Assembly: GCF_026151205.1 (NCBI RefSeq)
Contig: NC_087084.1
Location: 3,380,845 to 3,444,844 of the forward strand
Length of the DNA: 64,000 nucleotides
Source of the DNA: Bolinopsis microptera
Lineage: Eukaryota > Ctenophora > Tentaculata > Lobata > Bolinopsidae
Direction of reading: 5' to 3'
Shown here: positions 42,021 to 54,153 of the stretch, in pieces
How positions within the stretch are numbered: the first letter of the stretch is position 1
How the letters are laid out: the number at the start of each line of letters is the position of its first letter
Notes under the pieces: model-generated
What the model saw: the letters and a program-made list of their open reading frames with translations, nothing else
The model's database searches: none
What the model was told of the DNA's origin: nothing
Program-made: the position numbers and the translations under genes

Positions 42021-45000
42021 ACAGGGACGGTGAAACTGGGCTTTTAGAGAGACCCAGGTTTCCCAAAGAATAAGCGGACAACCCAGGAAAAAAATTCGAA
42101 CTTCATGGTAAATAAGAAGCTGGGAAGAGAACGTGAAATGTGGTAGGTGGGCTGGAAAAAACCGAATTTTAAACTAATTCCCGATGGTAGTTAGTACACC
42201 TGTTTATATTAACGGTCCCCCCCCTGGCCACCAAAAACATAATGGGTCCCAAATAAAGGTGGCAAAAAAGGAGTTTATTTTTTTTATAGAAGAGGGTGGC
42301 GTGGCCGTGGGGTGAAAGGACACCACCACCATGTTTTTAATTTCCGCAACTGGAGGCACTGGGAACTCGGTAATTGATTTCTGTTTGCCTATGGGGGAAC
42401 ATATATAATTCTTTCACCAGAGCCCCCGGGCCCAACCTATTCACCCCAGCTTTGTTTTTTCGGTTCATATTTGACATAAATTATCCACGTGGAAGATGCC
42501 CCCGTGATTTCGACCTTTTAATATTGATAAAGTTTTTTTTTTTATTGTAAGTAAAGGGCTAACCTTAACCAATAAAGATGTTTCCTATTCAAAATACACC
42601 AGTGCTTATTTCTTAAGAAGAACGTGGGGAAATTCCTAGCCCCCCTCATTGTTGTTTTTTTTAAGATTATGGTTTAGTTTGTTTTAAGAATGGAAAAGAG
42701 TGGAACAGGTGGTTAAGAATGGTTATTCGCCTGGCTTTGTATGAAAAAGGGTGGACCAAGTTTTATATTTTAATTTTGAAAATTATATCCCTTAATATAA
42801 AGATTTTCTGGTGATTTTTATAGATTCTGTTTAACCACATGTTTGATATTTAAACGAAAAAAACTTACAATTGTATAGGCCCAAAAAAACGCAATCGTAT
42901 ATCCCCCCAAGTCCCAACTTTTTTGGAAATTGGAGAGCAAACCTGGAAAAACTGAAAAACTATTCCCTATTATATATCACCCCCGAAATCAGGACTATAC
43001 ATTAAGAACTCTTGTGAATATTTATTGTGAAAAGTAATTTTAAAAAATCTTCTTTTCGTTCAGATCGATAAAAAGAGAAACAAAAGCATGTGAGTCCCCC
43101 AACTGTTTAAGAACTGGAACGAAATTTCCCCATACCCTAACACTGAACTTTCAAGTATCTGTTCCCCCTTCAAAGGTTAGTTTTTACCTATTCGTATTTT
43201 CCAGTCACCACCCCTCCTTTAAATATTCAACATAACGGGCCCCAAAAAATTTAAAAAACAAAATTTGTGACAACCGAATTGGTACACACATTACTGGCCA
43301 TACTGTGACCAAAAACTTTAAACAAGTTACATGGTGCCCATTTCCCCTAACCATGGACCACTAACTGATCACCCCACCCTCCAGCACGGAGAAAGGATGG
43401 ACCCAGTTTTCAAGCAGAACCAGGATATCACACAGGTTGAAAGAATGATGAACCTTGCCAAGTCAGTCTCACCTCCGGAGAATGGAAGGGGACCCCCCTG
43501 TTCCAATTCTCCTTACTGACAGGTTTACCGGGAAACCCGGTATTTGGGGAATTTACAATATTTATATCAATTGGAACTTTGTTTTTGAAACTCAATGATA
43601 GTTCCTCCTTCTTGCTATTGCTGCCGTGGGGTTTCAATTTTTTGTTAAGACCCTCCCCTCAAAATTGAAACCATCCTTATGGTAAACAGATTGTTGCAAT
43701 GTTACACATTTGGTACAATTCTTTTTATGAAAGGGTAAATATTACGAAATCCAGCCCAGAGAAAATCAACTGTTAATTGTCCGAGATCCGACACCCCAGA
43801 GAACAATGCCAGTCCCCCACCGTGAAGATATAAAAACATAGTACCCCTATCAACCTAGGAAAATACCAAACCGTAACGGTTTTTATTTCCCCATTTATCT
43901 TTTTAAAACGGATAAAACAAAATAAAAGATCAGTTTTTCTCCTTAATTTTTTTAAAAATTTCAATTGAATTCAGTGGATGAATTCAAGTTTTTTGCCGCG
44001 GATTAACTGATTGTATTGATTTTAAAATATCAGAAAATAATCCCCCGTATTGGACAAGGAACATTTCCTCACATTTCCCTCCACACGTCTTAAATCAATG
44101 TAATTTTTTAAAACACGTTTTAACCGATAAACTCACCATAAAACACCCACGCAGCGAGAGTTTGGGAGGGTTACTGTTTTTTTTTAGGAGGAAGCGAACA
44201 GATAGCAAAACAACACAAGATAACATTCCCAGCGGTAACACCAATCCTAGCAGAGGATGAAGAGGACCCCAGCTTGGGCCTGGAAACTGGGGTCCCCAGG
44301 AGGTCCCCCCCCACAAAGAGGAAAACTTTCAACCCCCCCTCCTGCCTCTTACCTGGCAAACGGGGGGAAGTCTGGGGGTCTCAAAATGCAGTTTGTTGTT
44401 ACCTCTGTAACCTTGCCGGGCCCTGAAAATGTTCCCAGCCAACTTGGAGGTGGTGGTTTTTTAGTTAACCTCACAGTCCCAATAATTTGAAACTTTGGTT
44501 GGGAACCCATTCCCCCACGGAAAGGCCAAAAGGAAAACAAAATTCCCCCTAATAATTCCAAAAGAATGAGAGGGAGAGAAGCTATTATCCGGGATTTAAA
44601 AAAAAACCGGAAAGCAAGACCCCCCCCAGGTTTTTATCTCCCTTTGAAAAACTTTCTGAAAATTACTTAACTTGATGAATTGAATTGTAGTCCCCCCCCC
44701 CCTAAATAAACTTAACCTGTAGGGGGACGCGTCCCCTAAATTCTCAGGTGTTGTAACCCCTTTGGCATAATACTACTAATGTGGGGGACCATAGGAGCCC
44801 TTTGATTCAGAGCAACTAATGATTGGAAACTCCGCATTTACCCCCCGTCCCCCCCCCCCCCCTGCCTACGAATATGTTTTTTCCCTATGGTTTTCGTTCC
44901 CGATTTTCAAGGGTTTTTTTCAATAAAATTTATACAGCACTGAAATTACATTAGCAAATAATTTTAAACTCCCTGTTTTTAAATACCTGAAGTAGATGGA

Positions 45001-45479
45001 CGTCCCCCCCCCTCAGATAAGTTTTTCACACTTTTAATCCTAAAATCCCGCAGTAGCCAATTTACGTTTATATACATTTACCCCACCAGGAAATTCGAAC
45101 CCCAACAATGATGAAAAATGGTTTTTTAGGTTCCCCCAACGAGCAAAAAAACCGAAAGAAGTTTAAATGCCCTGAACCCCTGGAAATGTACGCCCCGCTT
45201 TTTATTAGAGGCAAATCATAAAATTCCTCGTTCCCTTACAAGGTAAACAGAGCTTTACTGTCGCCCAGGTTAACTTTCCCCCCCCTACTTGCAGAATTCC
45301 GACATTCGGTAAAATGTTTTATGGTTTAAAATGTTATTTTTTGAATTTAATTATGCGGTTTTTTGGTACATTTTTTTTTTTATTAAGAAAATGTGGCGTC
45401 ACCCCCCACCCCTCAGCCTCCTTAAAGAGTAAGATTAAGCTATGTTTTGATAATCCTCACAGAATATTAAATCAACAGT

Positions 45480-45950
45480 TTTTTTGAATATCTCCAATGG
45501 TATAACAACAGATTGAATAATTTTTTCCCAGATGTTAACCAACAGTGTGATAATCTCCAAATGGTTTAACAACAGTTTTTGTAATATTTTCAGAATGTTA
45601 ACAAATCAGTTTTGCTTATTTTTCAGATGGTTAACAACAGTTTGATAACGCTCCAATGTTTAAACAACCAGAAGGTTGTTGATATTTTCCCAGATGTTTT
45701 ATAACAAACAGTATTTTTTTTGGATATCTTCATGTTTAACAACAAAGTTGGGAAATAGATTTCAGCGCTATGTTGACAACATTGTGAATATCTTCCCAAA
45801 TGTTTATCAACGTGAATTACTTTCAGAATGTTTTATTAAACACAGTATGATAATTTCAGATTGTTAAACAACCAGTTGATATCTCCCCAAATGTTTAACG
45901 AACATTTTTGAAAATTTTCCAGAAGTTTTTTTTTAACCTTAACAGGTATG
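45480..45950. repeat. About 30-bp minisatellite, degenerate
   Basis: About 14 units close to CAGTTTGATAATCTTC-AGATGTTTAACAA, each altered by run-length changes. Confidence 0.8.
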
Positions 45951-46694
45951 ATATTATTTTCAGATGGGGGGGGGGGGTAATAAAACCAAATGGCATATAA
46001 ATGGGGGCATAAATGGAGAATTTGGCCAAACAAAATTTATGTTCACCACATTTAGTGCCATGGGGAAATTTTCCTATGCCATTTGATGATTTTTTTTTAT
46101 AGCCATTCTCTCCATTTCTATAGCCATTCCCCGAAATATTTTAAATTTTAAAACTTTGGAATCCTTGTGAATTTAAATAACGGAATAGTCCCCCTGGGTG
46201 CAACCCCACTTAGTTAAAAAACGTCCACCTTTCATCCTCTATTTGGTTGTAAAACTAGACCCTGGGACATAAGAAACACCCCCGAAGAAGTTTTCGTTTT
46301 TTTTTTTTTTATTGACCAAAAAAATTTAAAACTTCTGTAATTTCCCATTTTCTTTGGTATTTTTTAGTTTACTCCATCTTGGATTTTTGGTATGCCCCAA
46401 TATAGAAAAAATCGAATACGGCTTTAAAAAAATGAATTTGTTATCGTGCGGACCCCTCCCTAGCTTTTTCCAAAAACCTTCACCCTTAGACCCCTCCAGT
46501 AGGGAAGTGGAATTTAACTGCGATGGACAATTGAGGCTTACAAAATTAAGCCCTCACCACTATTCCAAAGAAAGAACTTTCTCAATGTTGACGTCCCCCA
46601 AAAGAATAATCCCATGGTATGCAGTATAATCCCCCCAAAAAGTGGTGGGAAATTTAAATACCTTGGATCCGAGATTCGAAAGGCCGTTTAAAAT

Positions 46695-47840
46695 ATTCCG
46701 AGGTGGAAAAAAATGGAGGGCTTAAACCACCTTTTTTGGGAGAGGGTGAAAATTGAAGCTACAAAGTAAAAAAACTTTTTTTGTTTGTATATTTGTATCG
46801 AAGGTTGTTTCGGGTATGTGAACCCCCTAAATCTTAAATATGTCCCCCCCCAACAATAAAAGATTGATTTCATCCTCTGTCAAAAACTCCCAAACCATGT
46901 TCAGTGGGGGGGGGTGAAAAAATTCGCCGAGTGTCCCCTACTGTAGGAGGCCCCCAAACATGAAGGCCAAATAAATAATTACGACCGCAAATTTTTTAAA
47001 ACCTTTAATGTTTAACGAAAACAAAGGTTAACAAGCTCTCAACAACGTTTTACGTTTATATCCCAGTTGCCCACAATGAAAATTCTCCTAGTGGATTAAA
47101 TTTAAGTCGGTATTAAGCCTTTCAAATATTCGAGAGGTGGAAAAATGAGGCCGCGTAACCTAAACTTTTGAGAGGGTGGGGAAATGAAGGGCCCCTAAAA
47201 AACCATGTATACTTTTGTGTATATTTGTTTTCGAGTTGGTTTGGTATTGTGACTATCCTAATAACGTCCAAACCAATAAAGATTTGAGATTCATCCCCTC
47301 GCTTCTTCAAACTCTAACATTTTCAAAATTAATAGAAAATCGCCCCCGAGTCCCCTACTTGTTAAGGAGCCAAAATGAGGCTAATAAAAAATACGCAACA
47401 AGTCGCCATTATAAAACTATTTAATTGTAACGGAAAAACAAGGTTAACAAACCTCCCCACAAGGTTTCTTTGAAATATCTCATGTAGCCAATGAAAATCC
47501 GTCCCGGGGAAATTATAGCTGACAAATTTTACGGAGGTGGAAAAATGAGGCTAACCACCCTTGTGAATAAGGGTGGAAATGATGCTAAAACCAAGTAACT
47601 TTTTTTTGGTGTATATTTTCGAGCATTGTTTGGTTTCGGTATAATTGTTGAAAACCTTATCTAATTATGTGTCCAACCAAATAAAACAAATTTTATTTTT
47701 CATGCCACCCCTTTCCAAGCTCAACATTTTTAGAAAATCCGCAGGAGTCTTCTTTGATAAAGGAGGCCAAAAATGACAGGCCTAATAAATGATACGACCG
47801 GCCATTTTAAGTTTTTTAACCTTTTAAAGTGTACGGAACA
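46695..47840. repeat. Tandem repeat of about 400-430 bp, three units
   Basis: GAGGTGGAAAAATGAGG recurs at about 46700, 47131 and 47533. Each is followed by a TTTGTGTATATTTG-TTTCGAG segment, CCAATAAA-GATT, an AGTCCCCTACT-like motif and AATAAATAATACGACCGCCA-like text. Confidence 0.8.
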
Positions 47841-50027
47841 AAACAATTTAAATAAGACCCACCCTGATTACACTTGTAATTTTGTTAGGGCCCCCACAAA
47901 AGGTGAAATCGAGACTTTAATCGAAACTTTTATATTGTGGAGGTTTGGATTTGAAAAGGACACGTACCTTTCCCTCCTGAGGCCAAATATTTTGGAGGCT
48001 AACAGATACAACTACGCCCCAAGAACCCAATTGGTCCACTGTGCCAAGCTATCCAAGTAAAAAGGCTGAGCCGCAAAGCAAGCGAAAAGTTGTTGATGAG
48101 AAAAATGGAAAGTAATGGAAAAGGAAAATTGTATTACGTATGAGCCTGTTGGCTAGAGAAGCCCCCTTAAAACCTTCCTATGGAGCCTTTTCTTCTGGCC
48201 ATTGCACTGGCAAATGCCTTTCTCCCCCATGGGGCCATGTAATATCACATGATCCTGATATCATGGCCGAAATAAAAGACCTCTAAAACTAATAAAGTAT
48301 AAATAAAAATGAAAGTCTGTTTTTTTTTTTGAGAAAAAAAAAACAAATTTTTTTTTGTTACATGGAAAGGGAATAACCTTAAACTCCACTGTCAAGCAAA
48401 TAAACGAAAATCAGACGTAAACCCCTTGATCTTTAATTATGTACTGTGTTAGGGTCCCCCCCCCCCCCCCCTTGTTTTGGGTAAATTTAACTTTGGGCTG
48501 AAAGAAGCAATTCCGCCCTAATGGCCCGGAAAATCGTCCCCACTTTATTAATTGGAAAAGGTGGATTCAGAAAAATGAGCAGTCTTGTTTGGCATTTATT
48601 TATTTACCGGGTTTGACTTTTCATCTGGTCCCGCTCAAGAATATGGGATGCGATAACTATATGGGGGGACCCCCCCATGGAAATGGAGAAGGAAAGAATG
48701 GTGTTACAAGTGGCACCTTTTATCCTATTACAATGAAAGACTATCATCTGCAATTGCCACATGCAAAACGGGGAAGTGATTAAAAGTTTTTGAGCATCCT
48801 ACAAGTTTTTCACCTCAAAAAAAGGTTTTTTTAATTCTGGCAGGCCCAGAAAGCAGAACGAGTTGAAATGGAACTGGTGGGGTAATGAAATAATGCCTCC
48901 TACATGGTTTGGGCAAAAAACCCGCTGGGACCAGGGCATCCCGAGAGGGACTGCATTTCGAGAAAATGGGAAAAGAAAATCCAATTTTTTTCCCTGTTGT
49001 TTCCCCCGCCCGGCAGTCGCAAGTATCCCCTGAAGAAACGGGATAGTGGGAAGAAAATCCACGAGGTTCCCCCCCAATGGCCCCAAGATACTTTTCTTGG
49101 GAGCCTGTAGAATGATTGAATTCTGGATGCCTTCCGAGGAAGGATGGACACACTTAAGCTTAAATGAGGTTAAGAAACCTGAAAAAGTTGATGGAATTTT
49201 TGTGATGATTGGAGAAAACCGAAATATCAAACCAGATTTAAAAGATAAGGAACACTTAAAAATACCCCCTTTCCGGTCTTTTGAGAACCACTCCGCACGC
49301 CTTTTTTACAATGGAAGAAGAAGCATCCTTTTAACAACCAAAATCCCCCCTCCCCTCCGTCTTTCAAGATTTCAAGGGGGAAACGCCGTTTTTTGGGTGT
49401 GGTGGAAAGTGTCCCCTTCCCCTGATGTTTCCGACATATACAATCTACCCCTGGAAAAGTGCGGGAATGTTCAACAGTTATTTTTGTGAAAAGCCTTGGA
49501 CAGTTAACCTGAAACTCCTTTAAAGTCCCTTCCCCAAAATCTCACGCAGAAACCTTTGCAACAGGAAGATGGGTTTTTTTTAGATTGTTATTTCCTTTCT
49601 TAAAAAGTCATTGCCCCGATGAAGACTAACTTTGCCCAGGAACATAGCCTAATCAAATGATTCGGTCCTTAATGTATGGCCTACTCCGACGAAAGACACA
49701 AATACGATCAGTAAAATTGCAACATATTGTTTTTTCCCCTTTTTTTAATGAAACATTCACAAAATCGTTGTTGGTTGTACAATGTTAATTTGGTATTTCT
49801 TGTACAATATGAACTATCTCACAATTTTTGCGTTTCTTTGAATAAGTGGTGAATGTTTTTGGGATAAATATATGTTGTGATATTCCTCCCCTACTCCTTC
49901 ACCCTGGAAGTTGCCATACTCTTTTACCTTATCAAAGTATAATGCATATCTAACTTGATGTGCGAGAAAACTGGTTCAGTGCTCTTATTTTTGATTCCTC
50001 AATCCATGATTGCAATAATTTTTGAGT

Positions 50028-50157
50028 TTAAAAATTGACCTCGTTTTTAGCAGCAGAGATCTGAACTGTATGTCTTAAAGAGTTTTCGGAACCACTTCTC
50101 GAAACGCCTCTTCCTCCTCCTATTGCTGAGTGTGAGCTGGACTTGGATACAGTCGAC
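50028..50157 (-). CDS. Guanylate cyclase tail exon 2, with stop
   Basis: Acceptor atcttag. One base completes Met, then STVSKSSSHSAIGGGRGVSR, SGSENSLRHT and on to NEVNF and TAA at 50028-50030. Confidence 0.65.
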
Positions 50158-51298
50158 CTAAGATAACACAAATGATAATATCTGAAAATTTAGTACGAAA
50201 ACAACCGTTTGGCCGATGCTTTTTATAAATTATATCTGATTAACAGCGCGGGCTGGACTCTGCCCAAGTTTAAAAACTGTTTCCAGCTCACAAATAATAC
50301 TCACATCTTGCCTCCAGCACTGAGTTCACTCTCCCTTGCTCTATTACTGCTACTCTTCTTATTGTACTGTGCACTGTCTCTATTCGCGTAATAGTGTTTT
50401 AAACTCCCTGCGTCAAGTCTCCGGAGGATGGTGTCCATCTGTTTTTGAGCGTACTTTGGCTGTAATGGTTTGTGGGATCACAACGATATATCGTGATGCT
50501 CATTTGCAAAGTGATAGTCTCAAACATGAAACAATGCTTTGTTAATATAATATAAGTTAAGCCCCAGTACAAAAATGATTCTTCAACAGTTTTAACGACA
50601 ATGTTATTCTTACCGAATCTATCTTATCGATGAGTGTGTCGTAGAAGCCATACAACCAGTAAACTTGGTGTTCCTGCAAAGAAAGGTCATATACAGGAGA
50701 AGATCAAATTATTAAGTCATTTAATAGGATTTTAATTAATTAATTAATCCCATGCACAAATTGGTGTACAAATATTCCACCTAGAGCATTGATATTTACT
50801 TACAATATCAACGTTTTTAGCCTCTTTAATCCTGAACTCCCTATGTCCACTGAGGGCAACTCTCATTGCTTTGCTCAGGAGAATGTGCTTGGGTTTGCAT
50901 GCTGATTCCAATCTCTGGCTATAGATAACCTAACGATATTGTTAGAAAAGCGACAAGGATCGAAAAGTCATGCTAAAAGTCTTGAAACAATAGAAGAATA
51001 CCGGCATGTAATCTATTCGGACCCCGTATACAAAAAATGAATATCATCCCACAGACTTAAATGTAACAATGTTCTCAGGGCTTTTTAAAATCATATTACT
51101 TAATTTCGTGCTCCACGCTGGCCCTCAACAAGTTTCGGACATTATCGCTCGCAGACTCAACAGCCAAGGTATTATGATATGAAACAGTACTCGCCCAACA
51201 TTGCGAACTCTGATCTGTACTCACTGTTTCTCCGTAGATACTGTATCTAGGGTTTGTGTGTCCCACAATACCAGCCACCACACTGCCAAAATCAATCC
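50028..51298 (-). CDS. Guanylate cyclase, C-terminal five exons
   Basis: Five exons in coding order: 51298-51225, 50929-50804, 50673-50614, 50438-50305 and 50157-50028, all with consistent phases. The first two encode GIDFGSVVAGIVGHTNPRYS and IYGET, then VIYSQRLES, ILLSKAMRVALSGHREF and, after a splice, VYWLYGF. This is the C-terminal part of the class III nucleotide cyclase domain, which makes cGMP from GTP. The Arg of the N-x3-R catalytic pair is present, but the Asn position appears as Ile. The tail (SSSNRARESELSAGG, SKSSSHSAIGGGRG) is Ser/Gly-rich and ends NEVNF before TAA at 50028-50030. PRY..YGET followed by YWLYG is more like guanylate than adenylate cyclases; receptor versus soluble type cannot be told. 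Upstream exons lie further right and were not found. Confidence 0.85.
50305..50438 (-). CDS. Guanylate cyclase tail exon 1
   Basis: Acceptor caaaaacag (poor pyrimidine tract), donor GTGAGT, leaving phase 2. Encodes MDTILRRLDAGSLKHYYANR followed by a Ser/Arg-rich tail. Confidence 0.65.
50614..50673 (-). CDS. Guanylate cyclase exon with YWLYG
   Basis: 20 codons, EHQVYWLYGFYDTLIDKIDS, between acceptor ctttgcag and donor GTAAGA. The TYWL-like motif closes the cyclase domain. Confidence 0.85.
50804..50929 (-). CDS. Guanylate cyclase exon with QRLES
   Basis: 42 codons, phase 0 at both ends; acceptor tcgttag, donor GTAAGT. VIYSQRLESACKPKHILLSK replaces the usual VNTASRMES-x-G-x-x-x-x-I-x-x-S. Confidence 0.82.
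51225..51298 (-). CDS. Guanylate cyclase exon with PRY-YGET signature
   Basis: Acceptor ctaaacag and donor GTGAGT. Contains SVVAGIVGHTNPRYSIYGET, the class III cyclase signature. Reading through the donor gives a stop after 30 more codons without family resemblance, so splicing at GTGAGT is preferred. Confidence 0.85.
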
Positions 51299-51302
51299 CT
51301 GT

Positions 51303-51428
51303 TTAGTGTTTATATTAGTGTTTATATTAGTGTTTATATTAGTGTTTATATTAGTGTTTATATTAGTGTTTATATTAATGTTTATTAGTGTTTATATTAG
51401 TGTTTATATAAGTGTTTATATTAGTGTT
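51303..51428 (-). repeat. 12-bp satellite abutting the cyclase 3' splice site
   Basis: About ten units of TGTTTATATTAG on the plus strand. On the coding strand the unit is CTAATATAAACA and the array runs directly into ctaaacag at 51299. Each unit carries CTAAT, a branch-point-like pentamer. Confidence 0.95.
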
Positions 51429-51444
51429 TTTTTTGTTTAAAAAA

Positions 51445-51896
51445 TTGACCTTGCAGAAAAAATTTGAGATTTTTAGATTGAGGAATACTAAAAAGCATTC
51501 AAGATTTGAAGTTGGAGTTCAGTAATCTCGGACAATTTTAGTAAATAGGAATAGCTTTGGGAAAGGGCAGGTCCTGAAAAGGTTATCACACATTATTAGT
51601 GTTTCGTAACTAATTACACTACAGCTTTAGCTAAATTATCCACATAAAAGAACAGACAATGGACCATTTAAGATCGACCGTTTTTTACCTGCTGTACTTT
51701 CTTTTTAATTGATTTCAATGATTCAAAACCTCTGTCAATCTTGCCATTCTATACCGGGTATTCTGAATGTACCGGTCCTCTATTTACTCTATAATTAGAC
51801 CCAGTTGTGCCATGAAATGCGATTTCTCACAGGGGTTTCTTTTAACCTGTGCACTTTTTATCACTCTTCGCACTGCAAGAGGCCCCCTGGTTTATA

Positions 51897-51934
<38 letters not shown>

Positions 51935-53800
51935 ATAGGAAGCGAGTGTAAATATACCTTCTTCATCCGTTGTGGCTTTTTTGTTTGTGAATGGCGCATG
52001 CCGCTTCGTTGCTATGCCATATACCTGAATAAACCCCCATTTGTCATAGCCAGGGTCGGGATAGAGCTGGAGATAGCATTGAAAGTTGCTAGAAATAGGC
52101 TAGATTTAGAGTAAATGGTGGGTAGCTGGCGGTGGTGCTAGCATGGATGTGCAGAACGTAGCTACCACCGGGGTTTCATGGAGTTGGGTTTTTAATGGGG
52201 CCAAATGAGTGCCGGAACTAATAGTTATTTGATTGCAGTTAAGGGCAGTGTAAAACCACGTGTAGTCAGGGACACTAGGCTACAGTGCAGGACTTACTGC
52301 AATAGAACAGTGCAAGTGATACAGTACTGCAACAGTAAAACGCGACGAAGCTTAGACTTAGAGTGAAATGATGGAGCTGGGTGGTGCTATAATGGAGGTA
52401 GCAGATCGTTCTACATGATGGCAAACAGGAAACTAAGGCTGGTTGAGACCTATAAAAGCTGTGAATCTGTTCATGATAGATCAGGGAAGGCGAGGTAGCG
52501 AGAGTTTGATAACTACCTAAAGCTATAAAGAAGGAAGAGTGGCTAAAAGGACTCACTTTGATCAATAAATCCGGTTACGGTCAAGGTCTGTAGCCGTGAT
52601 TAGAGAATAATGAGTAATTCATGCAGATAAGTCGATTTATATATATGGTTCGGTTTGGATCTAAAAACAGGGTGGGTCAGTCTCTCTGTTTTCATAAGAT
52701 TCTGATGAAATGCTGTTAACTCAGGACGGTGATCTTATAGGCGGAGCGTATCTGTGCTTCCTGCCCACCTTGTCGCTTGAAATTATGTTCTTCACCACAC
52801 CTAGTCCAATTTTCAGTTACCAGAGCAGGAAATCGTCTCCTCCTCTGTTTCAACACAGACACAATCAGGTTCTGCTACTCTCCTCCATCTGCAGCCACAA
52901 TCTTATCTCCTTCTTCGGAGTGTTTACTGTTGCTGGACTGTTTCAACTTGCAACTGTTCTTTTTGCTAGTACTCCTGCAAATGTAGGCTCTGTGTCCCTG
53001 ACTACACCGTGGTTTACCAATGCCCTAAAACTGCCAATCTTAAGTATCTTTAGTTCCGGCACTCTTTGGCCATTAAATAACCAACTCCAATGAAAACCCC
53101 GTGTAGCTACGTTCTGCTACATCCATGCTAGCACCACCGCTACCACCAGTTTTTACTCTACATCTAGCTATTTATAGCAACTTTTCAATGCTATTCTACA
53201 GCTCTATCCCGACCCAGCAATGACATATGGGGGTTATTCGAGGTATATGGCATTGCAAACGAAGCGGCATGAGCATTCAAATACAAAAAAGCCACAAATG
53301 GAGGATGGAAGTATATTTTACACTCGGCTTACCTATACCCCCCTATAATAACAGGCTCTTGCGAGTTGCAGAGAGTGATATAAAAGTGGCACAGTTAAGA
53401 AACCCCTGTGAGGGAAATCGCATTTCTTGCACAACTGGGTCTAAATATAGAGGTAAATAAGAGGTCCGGTACATTCAGATACCCGGGTGATTGGCAGATT
53501 GACAGGGTTTGTTCATTGAAATCAATAAAATGATAGTACAGCAGGGAAAATCGGGTTCGATCTTATATGGTCCTTTTGTGCTGTTTCTTTGTGAATTTGA
53601 TTTATATAGCTGATTGTAATTAGTTACCGAATACTCTAATATGTGTGGTTAACCCTTTTCAGGTCCAGCCCTTTCGCTAAGCTATTTCCTAATTACTATA
53701 ATATGTCGAGATTAACTGAAACTCCAACTTCAAATATTGATGATTTTAGTATTCCTCATCTAAATCTTCGAAAATTTTTCTGCATGGATTTTTTATCCAC
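51445..53800. repeat. 2.3-kb imperfect palindrome
   Basis: The left arm (about 51445-52620) and right arm (about 52680-53800) are inverse copies, for example GAGGAATACTAAAA / TTTTAGTATTCCTC, AAACCCCTGTGAG, TAGTACACTT-type blocks and CATGCTAGCACCACCG / its complement. The arms diverge by substitutions and indels. It lies in the cyclase intron. No coding frame is shared by both arms, so its origin (foldback transposon or inverted duplication) is unknown. Confidence 0.85.
51897..51933. repeat. G37 homopolymer
   Basis: 37 consecutive G in the left palindrome arm. The matching place in the right arm has only a short C run interrupted by T (TACCCCCCTA), so the run has expanded in one arm or is a sequencing artefact. 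Confidence 0.95.
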
Positions 53801-54017
53801 GTTCAGCAATTCGTTCACTTTTGGCGGAAAAAAATATTTTCAAATTTTCCAAACTTTTTTTTGAAGGTATCGAAAAAAAATTTTAAGTGAAAAATTTGAA
53901 GTTTTTCTAAAAACTACATTTCTCCGTGTGTCAAAAGATTTCAATCATTTTGAGCCAATTAAAATTTTCCTTTTTTGGGATTAACTAATTGGTAATTATC
54001 AATTAGCTGATTGTTCC

Positions 54018-54032
54018 AAAAAAAAAAAAAAA

Positions 54033-54118
<86 letters not shown>

Positions 54119-54153
54119 AAAAAAAAAAAAGAACTAAAAAAAAAAAAAAAAAA
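54018..54153. repeat. A17-C74-A22 compound homopolymer
   Basis: 17 A, about 74 C, 22 A, then GAACT and 18 A. Such a long uninterrupted C run is rare in genomes and may be artefactual. Confidence 0.95.

Larger units (their letters stand above)
23480..49700. other. 26-kb block of probable uncorrected sequence
   Basis: From about 23480 the texture changes: runs of 3-9 identical bases of all four kinds are everywhere, tandem repeats vary by run length rather than substitution, and no reading frame exceeds about 150 codons. Several hundred furry codons expected in this direction cannot be traced. The clean texture returns near 49700. This fits raw long-read sequence with homopolymer errors. The most protein-like pieces are MDPVFKQNQDITQVERMMNL (about 43397) and ITFPAVTPILAEDEEDPSLG (about 44220), each too short to assign. 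Annotating genes here is not safe. Confidence 0.7.

Noticed and set aside
47773-48060. 95-codon frame after the 430-bp repeat
   Set aside because: Starts inside the repeat unit and shows no recognisable domain.
49046-49489. 147-codon frame, longest in the damaged block
   Set aside because: No family resemblance, overlapping frames on the other strand are as long, and the block has run-length errors.
51201-51440. Frame with VFIL repeats
   Set aside because: Translation of the 12-bp satellite on the non-coding strand of the cyclase intron.
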